Source of the DNA: Desulfobulbus sp.
GTDB lineage: Bacteria; Desulfobacterota; Desulfobulbia; Desulfobulbales; Desulfobulbaceae
Assembly (NCBI GenBank): GCA_030600525.1
Contig: JAUVLX010000078.1
Location: forward strand, 1-11,867
DNA length: 11,867 nucleotides
Reading direction: 5' to 3'
Positions 7,239 through 11,867 of this stretch are shown one piece after another. Numbering within the stretch: the first letter of the stretch is position 1; each line of letters begins with the position of its first letter. Made by a program: the position numbers and the translations under genes. Under the pieces are notes generated by a model. It did no database searches, was not told the origin of the DNA, and saw only the letters and a program-made list of their open reading frames with translations.

Positions 7239-7520
7239 ATGAAGAAAAAAATACCGAATACACCCGTTGAGGGCTGTAAACCCGAGATATCGTATCCGTG
7301 TTTATGGCAGTATAAAATTATTGGTACCGATCGTGAATCAATCATTGATACAGTAATGGATATACTCCCAAATACCGACCATCTGCTGGCTAACTCTCAT
7401 GCCAGTTCAGGCGGGCGTTATGTAAGCATGAACCTTGAACTTGTTGTGCAGTCTGAAGAGCAGCGACTGTCCCTCTACAATCAACTTGTTGAAAATACAG
7501 CAATAAAAATTGTTTTATGA
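7239..7520 (+). CDS. DUF493 (YbeD-like) small protein
   Basis: The 93 residues fit the 87-residue E. coli YbeD in length and pattern. YPCLWQYKIIG (19-29) corresponds to the FPTPFTYKVMG region. SSGGRYVSMNLEL (56-68) corresponds to the SSKGNYHSVSITI strand, and the C-terminus ends IKIVL as YbeD ends VRMVL. The family has an ACT-like ferredoxin fold and probably a regulatory role; its ligand is unknown. The protein is cytoplasmic. ATG 7239 follows AAGG (7230-7233) by five bases; the longer reading from 7191 adds 16 poorly conserved residues and was not used. The stop overlaps the next gene's start as ATGA, a sign of translational coupling. In E. coli ybeD neighbours the lipoate genes; no such neighbour is visible here. 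Confidence 0.88.
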   Translation: MKKKIPNTPVEGCKPEISYPCLWQYKIIGTDRESIIDTVMDILPNTDHLLANSHASSGGRYVSMNLELVVQSEEQRLSLYNQLVENTAIKIVL

Positions 7521-8029
7521 ATAATCAATCTCCAGAATCACCAGAAAATCCACAAGTAGATAATAAAGTCGTTCCTGCCATGCGTGAGGCAATCACCATG
7601 ATCCAGATGGTGCTGTTTAAACTAATCCAGGAAGATATCGATACCCGCACACAGGATCTGTCAGAAAATGATCAGCGCCGGTTGGCAGGGGCAGTGGTGA
7701 ATAATTTATTTGGAACAGAACCTGCTGACGCTGGCATTACCAACTTTGCTAGCGAGAACAGGGAGCGGGTGGAAGAGGAGTTGCGCAACATAGGCGAGCG
7801 TTTCCCAAAACTGTGTCCTTTTCTAACCGATGCCCTGCGCATGAAAGCTATCTGTGACAATCAGGAAGGTATTCATTCGATTCCATCTTTGTTAATGGCA
7901 AAAGCACTCGGTATTCTTTTGGAAGATCGAGCCTTTCCCATGCCCTCTACTTTTATGATTTCTATCAGGACACTGGCGGCCCAGCATGGGCTTGTTGAGC
8001 CCCTCCAGGCTGCTCCACCTGCAGAGTAA
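7517..8029 (+). CDS. Unrecognised 170-residue helical cytoplasmic protein, coupled to DUF493
   Basis: I do not recognise this family. The first 17 residues are polar and probably disordered. The rest looks all-helical: a hydrophobic helix at 20-38 (AMREAITMIQMVLFKLIQE), an acidic stretch, then GAVVNNLFG (58-66), a charged helix at 79-95, and a segment with two cysteines (C100, C113) around PKLCPFLTDALRMKAICDNQEG. Residues 123-135 and 144-160 are amphipathic helices. The last residues are Ala/Pro-rich. No signal peptide, full membrane span, nucleotide-binding or DNA-binding motif is seen. It is a real gene: the ATGA overlap with the DUF493 gene, a long open frame and codon use like its neighbours all support it. 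Co-translation suggests a role linked to DUF493. Its last 65 bases overlap the convergent smr gene. Confidence 0.8.
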   Translation: MNNQSPESPENPQVDNKVVPAMREAITMIQMVLFKLIQEDIDTRTQDLSENDQRRLAGAVVNNLFGTEPADAGITNFASENRERVEEELRNIGERFPKLCPFLTDALRMKAICDNQEGIHSIPSLLMAKALGILLEDRAFPMPSTFMISIRTLAAQHGLVEPLQAAPPAE

Positions 8030-8315
8030 CCATGGTTGCCCCCCAAGATCCAGCGGTCTCATCAGCAAGGGCAAACTTTTTCACACAGGGGAGTCGCTCA
8101 AGTATGGCATGGACGCTTCGTCGCAGGGAGCCTGTCCCTTTGCCATGGATGATACGGACATAATGAATATCCTGAGCCAAGCATTCTTTGAGGTAATCGG
8201 GAATAAGAAATTTAATGTCCTTGGGCCGAAAAGTGTGTAGGTCCAAGGTTCCGTTTATGGGAATGGCAACAGGCTCATCAGTCTCGTTATCTGGAGAGAG
8301 GTCATCTCTTGTCAT
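7965..8315 (-). CDS. Stand-alone Smr-domain protein
   Basis: The 116 residues consist of a short acidic leader, one Smr (small MutS-related) domain and a Gly/Ala/Pro-rich tail. Diagnostic parts are LDLHTFRPKDI (24-34), the loop VRIIHGKGTGSLR (53-65) and GSWGATMVTL (89-98). Smr domains bind or nick nucleic acid. In MutS2 and in stand-alone proteins such as SmrA/SmrB they act on branched DNA or on mRNA of collided ribosomes. No MutS part is attached, so this resembles the small stand-alone class; its target cannot be read from sequence. ATG 8315 lies inside the end of lpxB (14-base overlap), with GGAT (GGATATAATTC) upstream, so it is probably the last gene of the lpxB operon. The 3' end runs 65 bases into the opposing 7517 gene. 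Confidence 0.9.
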   Translation of the reverse strand: MTRDDLSPDNETDEPVAIPINGTLDLHTFRPKDIKFLIPDYLKECLAQDIHYVRIIHGKGTGSLRRSVHAILERLPCVKKFALADETAGSWGATMVTLQVEQPGGAQQAHAGPPVS

Positions 8316-9480
8316 GAATTATATCCAATGCAATCGATGCTGCTTTTGTAGAGGCTCCTGGTCCGCCTAATAATGACCTGAGTGCTTTCAAACCATGTAG
8401 AACCTGCTGGTTCTCTACCGGGTTTGTCACTAGCTTGTCCAGTTCAGCGGCAAGTCGTTCGGGTGTTACTTCATCCTGCAACAGCTCTGGGATAATTTTC
8501 TTGTCACTGATCAGGTTAACTAAGGAAAAAAAACGTATATTGCGGATAAGCATTTTGCCCAAAAAGTACGTTTTAGGCGAAACTTTATAGGCAACAACGG
8601 ATGGAGTACCCAGTATCGCAAGCTCTAGTGTTACCGTTCCGGATGCGGTAAGAGCAGCATCACAGGCTTCCATCAGATCGTACCTGTTCTCGGAGATAAC
8701 CCTTATATCAATATGCTGACCAAATTGACTGAGACCGTTGTCATCCAAAAGTGAGCGGGATATGGTAGAAGCTTTGGGCAACAAAAATGTACAGGGTAAA
8801 TCGCTTTGTTGCTGAAATAACACGGCTGCCTTTAAAAAGTCAGGAAGCAGGTATTTAATTTCTTTACTACGGCTTCCTGGAATAATACCTATGAGCCTGT
8901 TATCAGCTGGGATTCCATTTTTTTGAATAAAATCGGCTTTAGACATGGTCGTATTAACCGTATCCAAGAGAGGATGACCAACAAAATCAACCTCATAGCC
9001 ATGTTTTTTATAAAACTGTTGTTCAAAGGGGAGAATAGTAGCAACACGGCGGGAAAGGCTGGCAATCTTTTTCACACGACCGGATCTCCAGGCCCAAACC
9101 TGAGGACTTATATAATAAAAAACCGGAATATTTAATTTCTTTGCCTGCGCGGCCAGCAGCATATTAAAATCTGGAAAGTCGATAAGAATGAGCAAAGCAG
9201 GTTTCTTTTGCCGCATTTCCGCAATCAAAGTTCGGCGTGCTTTGACAATATCTTTGAGATGACTGAACACCTCGACAACTCCAACTACAGCAATCTTAGC
9301 CGCATCAAAAAGGATATCAACTCCGACTGCAGCTAGCTCTTTTCCTCCCATACCGCTGAGGGTAATATCAGGGCGCATTATGTGGAGAGCTTTGACCAGA
9401 TTTGCACCATGCATGTCACCGGATGCTTCGCCGGCAACGATCATGATATGTTCTGGCGAAGAAGAGCTTGCACTGGTCAT
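8302..9480 (-). CDS. lpxB: LpxB, lipid-A-disaccharide synthase
   Basis: This is the family GT19 enzyme that joins UDP-2,3-diacylglucosamine and lipid X into the lipid A disaccharide at the inner membrane surface. The 392 residues are close to the E. coli length (382). Motifs are IVAGEASGDMHGANLV (14-29), LIDFPDFN (99-106), YYISPQVWAWRSGR (122-135), VGHPLLD (167-173), PGSRSKEI (201-208) and TASGTVTLELAI (278-289). These cover both Rossmann halves and the UDP-binding site. The ATG at 9480 has no Shine-Dalgarno site; the message instead reads CCCCTCCT just before it. An ATG at 9447 (M13 of this reading) would trim a serine-rich leader but has no site either. It starts 21 bases after the oxidoreductase stop. 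Coupling to that upstream gene may explain initiation. Function is certain; the start is not. Confidence 0.95.
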   Translation of the reverse strand: MTSASSSSPEHIMIVAGEASGDMHGANLVKALHIMRPDITLSGMGGKELAAVGVDILFDAAKIAVVGVVEVFSHLKDIVKARRTLIAEMRQKKPALLILIDFPDFNMLLAAQAKKLNIPVFYYISPQVWAWRSGRVKKIASLSRRVATILPFEQQFYKKHGYEVDFVGHPLLDTVNTTMSKADFIQKNGIPADNRLIGIIPGSRSKEIKYLLPDFLKAAVLFQQQSDLPCTFLLPKASTISRSLLDDNGLSQFGQHIDIRVISENRYDLMEACDAALTASGTVTLELAILGTPSVVAYKVSPKTYFLGKMLIRNIRFFSLVNLISDKKIIPELLQDEVTPERLAAELDKLVTNPVENQQVLHGLKALRSLLGGPGASTKAASIALDIIHDKR

Positions 9481-9501
9481 AGGAGGGGTGGCTTGATAAA
9501 T

Positions 9502-10485
9502 TTAAAGGGAAAGGTTGCTCTCTTGAGCGAGCAAATGCTGGATCTGTTCACGGTTGACTGAAATTTGTTCAACCACCTGCAATGCAATATCGAGCGCTCT
9601 GCGTCCTTCTATCCCTGAAACCATTGGCTTGGTTCTTTGTCGGACATTTTTTACAAAATCAGTCAGTTCTAGTTCCAATGCATCCTGTTCACTGAATCCA
9701 TATTTTTTGATGTCCGGTAAAGGAAAGGGAGCATTCTGTTCTTTTTTGAGCTGGATGGACATGACTTCTTTTTTACCGAAATCGACCGATAAATATCGCC
9801 CAGGCTGAAAAATACGCATACGGCGCATATTATCCATGGAGATACGGCTCACTGTCACATTAGCAGTGCAACCATTTTCAAAGATAAGACGCGCATTGGC
9901 AATATCTGTCAACTGTGTCATGACAGGCGAGCCAACTGTATGTATTGTTTTAAGCGGTGAATCTACGATAGAAAGAATAATATCAATATCATGGATCATC
10001 AGGTCTAGAACAACGTCTACATCTGTCCCCCTGTCCTTAAATACTGATATCCGATGAGCCTCAATAAACAACGGATGATTGAGCAGCGGCTGCATAGCAA
10101 TAACAGCAGGATTAAATCTTTCTAAATGGCCGACCTGCAAAACTGCATCTTTCTCTCTGGCCAGCTCAATCAGTTCATCAGCTTGTTCAAGCGTTGTGGT
10201 GAAAGGTTTTTCCACCATTACATCCACAGATTGATTGAGACAGTCCTTGGTGACCTGATGATGGAGACTGGTGGGAACGACGACTGAAACGGCGTCGACT
10301 AGGGGCAGCAGTTGCTGGTAATCAGAAAATGGTTGGCAACTGCACTTTTCGCCGACTTTATGAGCTTGTTGGCTGTCAGTATCCGCAACACCTACAAGTT
10401 CGACGTTTTCCATAGCCGCATATTTCTGTGCATGAAAGCGACCCAGGTAACCAACACCTAATACACCTACTTTAATAGTTTTCAC
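9502..10485 (-). CDS. Gfo/Idh/MocA-family NAD(P)-dependent oxidoreductase, probably a nucleotide-sugar dehydrogenase
   Basis: The 327 residues are the family's standard length. The N-terminal Rossmann domain has GVLGVGYLGRFHAQKY (7-22) with the dinucleotide glycine motif and ADTD (34-37) at the second strand. The EKP motif (92-94) supplies the catalytic lysine. GHLERFNP (119-126) and DLMIHDIDI (161-169) hold the usual substrate-binding and catalytic His/Asp residues. Such genes often lie beside lpxA/lpxB in deltaproteobacteria. The relative GnnA oxidises UDP-GlcNAc at C3 on the way to 2,3-diamino lipid A. Here lpxB follows by 21 bases, which supports a nucleotide-sugar substrate, but no aminotransferase (GnnB) or lpxA is in the window, so GnnA is only a hypothesis. 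The start is GTG 10485 with a weak AGAAAA site. It follows livF by about 50 AT-rich bases. Confidence 0.85.
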   Translation of the reverse strand: MKTIKVGVLGVGYLGRFHAQKYAAMENVELVGVADTDSQQAHKVGEKCSCQPFSDYQQLLPLVDAVSVVVPTSLHHQVTKDCLNQSVDVMVEKPFTTTLEQADELIELAREKDAVLQVGHLERFNPAVIAMQPLLNHPLFIEAHRISVFKDRGTDVDVVLDLMIHDIDIILSIVDSPLKTIHTVGSPVMTQLTDIANARLIFENGCTANVTVSRISMDNMRRMRIFQPGRYLSVDFGKKEVMSIQLKKEQNAPFPLPDIKKYGFSEQDALELELTDFVKNVRQRTKPMVSGIEGRRALDIALQVVEQISVNREQIQHLLAQESNLSL

Positions 10486-10536
10486 TGTTAAAATTTTCTA
10501 TAAATGGAATTAATAAAAGGACGGCTGAAATAAAAA

Positions 10537-11244
10537 TTAAATACCGAGGTAGGCCTTTTGCACATCTTTATTTACCATGAGTTTGTCAGCCTGATCGTGC
10601 ATAATAATTTTGCCATTTTCAAGTACATACCCCCTGTCTGCTATTTTAAGGGCAAGGTTGGCATTTTGTTCAACCAGAAAAATGGTCGTGTTTTGCTCCT
10701 TATTTATTTTTTCTATAATTTCAAATATCTGTTTAATGATCAAAGGTGCAAGCCCCATGGAAGGTTCATCCAGCAGCAAGAGTTGAGGATGTGCCATTAA
10801 TGCCCGAGACATGGCTAACATCTGTTGTTCTCCACCGGAAAGATTCCCTCCTGGCTGGTTGCGACGTTTTTTTAAGATAGGAAAAAGGTCGTACAGGTAT
10901 TCACGGTCGTTTTCTATCCCTTTTTTATCCTTTCTTAAGAAGGCTCCCATATCAAGATTTTCAGCAACCGTCAGCTCAGAAAAAATATGTCGTCCTTCAG
11001 GGACCTGACATATACCAAGGGTCACAATCTTGTCTGCTGATAATTCATGAATGGGTTTGCCTTTAAAAAGAATTTCACCGTGCCGAGGAGGGGTGATACC
11101 GCTTATGGACATCAGGGTGGTGGACTTGCCAGCCCCATTTGCACCTATCAGCGTTATTATCTCACCTTCTTCAATCTTCAGATCAATCTCATGCAGAGCC
11201 TGGATATTCCCGTAAAAGGTATCAATTTGACGGAGTTCAAGCAT
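10537..11244 (-). CDS. livF: LivF, ATP-binding protein of branched-chain amino acid ABC importer
   Basis: One of two ATPases that energise uptake of leucine, isoleucine and valine, sitting on the cytoplasmic face of LivHM. The 235 residues are the usual length. Motifs are Walker A GANGAGKS (34-41), a Q-loop at about Q80 (ICQVPEGRHIF), signature LSGGEQQ (135-141), Walker B LLLLDEP (155-161) and the LivF-type switch VEQNA (191-195), where Gln replaces the histidine of most ABC proteins, as is normal for this subfamily. The start is ATG 11244: GGAGAGG is nine bases upstream and the first residues MLELRQIDTFYG are typical. A longer reading from 11262 adds six residues inside livG. The livG stop is one base before this ATG, so the two are translationally coupled. 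The amino acid actually carried is not determined by the ATPase. Confidence 0.93.
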   Translation of the reverse strand: MLELRQIDTFYGNIQALHEIDLKIEEGEIITLIGANGAGKSTTLMSISGITPPRHGEILFKGKPIHELSADKIVTLGICQVPEGRHIFSELTVAENLDMGAFLRKDKKGIENDREYLYDLFPILKKRRNQPGGNLSGGEQQMLAMSRALMAHPQLLLLDEPSMGLAPLIIKQIFEIIEKINKEQNTTIFLVEQNANLALKIADRGYVLENGKIIMHDQADKLMVNKDVQKAYLGI

Positions 11245-11245
11245 T

Positions 11246-11867
11246 TTAAATATCCTCTCCAAGGTAGGCTTTGATAACTTCAGGATTTTTACCGATTTCT
11301 TCCGGGCTACCCTCTGCTATTTTCTTACCATAATCGACTACGAATATATGGTCTGATATGTTCATGACCAGTTTCATGTCATGTTCGATGAGTAAAATGG
11401 CGAGACCCTCATCTCGGATACTGGTTATTAATTCATCAAGTTCCTGGGTTTCTTGAGGGTTCATGCCTGCAGCAGGCTCATCGAGCAGCAGTATTATCGG
11501 TTCGGTGGCCAGGGCTCTTGCGATTTCAAGTCGACGCTGAGCACCGTAGGGAAGATTTTTGGCATATTCATCAGCCATTTTATCAAGTTTGATTTTTTTA
11601 AGAATTTCCAAACTCTGCTCTACGATCGCTTTTTCTTCCCTCTTTGTACGTGGATCTCTGAAGATAGCACCAAAAATCTTGGATTTGGTCCTGCAATGAC
11701 GACCAATCATAACATTTTCGAGCACGGTCATGTTGGAAAACAGGCGAATATTTTGAAATGTTCTGGCCATGCCTTGTTCGGTTACTTTATTGGGTTTGAG
11801 CCCATTTAGTTTCTTTGCTTTTTTCCCTGGCGGGGTTAACAAGAGATCGCCTTTGGTTGGCTTGTAT
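11246..11867 (-). CDS. livG: LivG, ATP-binding protein of branched-chain amino acid ABC importer (5' end off window)
   Basis: About 206 residues are visible of the usual 255 or so. The missing N-terminal part, including Walker A, lies beyond base 11867, and the frame is open to the edge (YKPTKGDLL continues upstream of any start). Visible motifs are the Q-loop region ARTFQNIRLFSNMTV, the signature PYGAQRRLEIARAL (LivG-type LSYGxQR), Walker B IILLLDEPAAG and the switch histidine in LLIEHDM. LivG also shows the family's insert (KSKIFGAIFRDPRTKREE) between Q-loop and signature. It is the partner of LivF, one base downstream. The permease genes livH and livM and a substrate-binding protein would be expected to the right. 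I infer that the gene starts one polycistronic run through livF, the oxidoreductase, lpxB and smr, though a promoter within the run is possible. Confidence 0.93.
   Translation of the reverse strand, partial: YKPTKGDLLLTPPGKKAKKLNGLKPNKVTEQGMARTFQNIRLFSNMTVLENVMIGRHCRTKSKIFGAIFRDPRTKREEKAIVEQSLEILKKIKLDKMADEYAKNLPYGAQRRLEIARALATEPIILLLDEPAAGMNPQETQELDELITSIRDEGLAILLIEHDMKLVMNISDHIFVVDYGKKIAEGSPEEIGKNPEVIKAYLGEDI

Noticed and set aside
8028..8037. Palindrome AACCATGGTT as a terminator
   Set aside because: It has no loop or T run and lies within the smr coding sequence; a 10-base palindrome is easily chance.
11453..11809. Plus-strand 118-codon frame
   Set aside because: It is antisense to LivG, which has its signature, Walker B and switch motifs in the other frame; no plausible ribosome site.
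1..11867. Mobile element, prophage, toxin-antitoxin, CRISPR or defence island
   Set aside because: No transposase, integrase, repeat array, att-like duplication, tRNA or abrupt change in coding style was seen. The helicase is a plain UvrD type without a nuclease partner. The contents are core-genome genes.

Overview
This looks like an ordinary chromosomal segment of a Gram-negative bacterium, most likely a sulfate-reducing deltaproteobacterium of the Desulfobulbales type (Desulfobacterota). Three things suggest this: LpxB shows an outer membrane with lipid A; a small protein with a KCLACNLTYGLP core resembles a family I associate with that group; and base composition is moderate and slightly AT-leaning. 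The species call is inference from family recall, not from a search. There are no rRNA, tRNA, CRISPR, transposon or phage genes. Base composition and gene style look even throughout.

Layout. (1) 1-2972, minus strand: a UvrD/PcrA-type helicase followed by folC, which runs off the left edge. (2) 3121-3522, plus: a small conserved cysteine-containing protein of unknown function, convergent with (3) 3611-4618, minus: a diguanylate cyclase with a GAF-like N-terminus. A possible terminator lies between them. (4) 4870-6323, plus: a cytoplasmic-type NagZ (GH3 beta-N-acetylhexosaminidase) overlapping a double-TM2 membrane protein. (5) 6324-7094, minus: a YaaA-family protein, back to back with the TM2 gene. 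(6) 7239-8029, plus: a DUF493 (YbeD-like) protein coupled by ATGA overlap to an unrecognised 170-residue helical protein. (7) 7965 to the right edge, minus, in transcription order: livG (5' end missing), livF, a Gfo/Idh/MocA oxidoreductase, lpxB and a stand-alone Smr-domain protein.

How the genes fit together. The helicase and FolC are housekeeping functions. NagZ recycles peptidoglycan fragments. LivG and LivF are the two ATPases of a branched-chain amino acid importer; the permease and binding-protein genes would be expected off the right edge. The oxidoreductase next to lpxB probably acts on a nucleotide sugar, possibly in lipid A synthesis. GGDEF is the only obvious signalling gene.

I found no convincing new multi-gene system. 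The best leads are the two unknown small proteins (3121-3522 and 7517-8029), the sugar dehydrogenase/lpxB pairing, and a few non-coding structures at gene ends.
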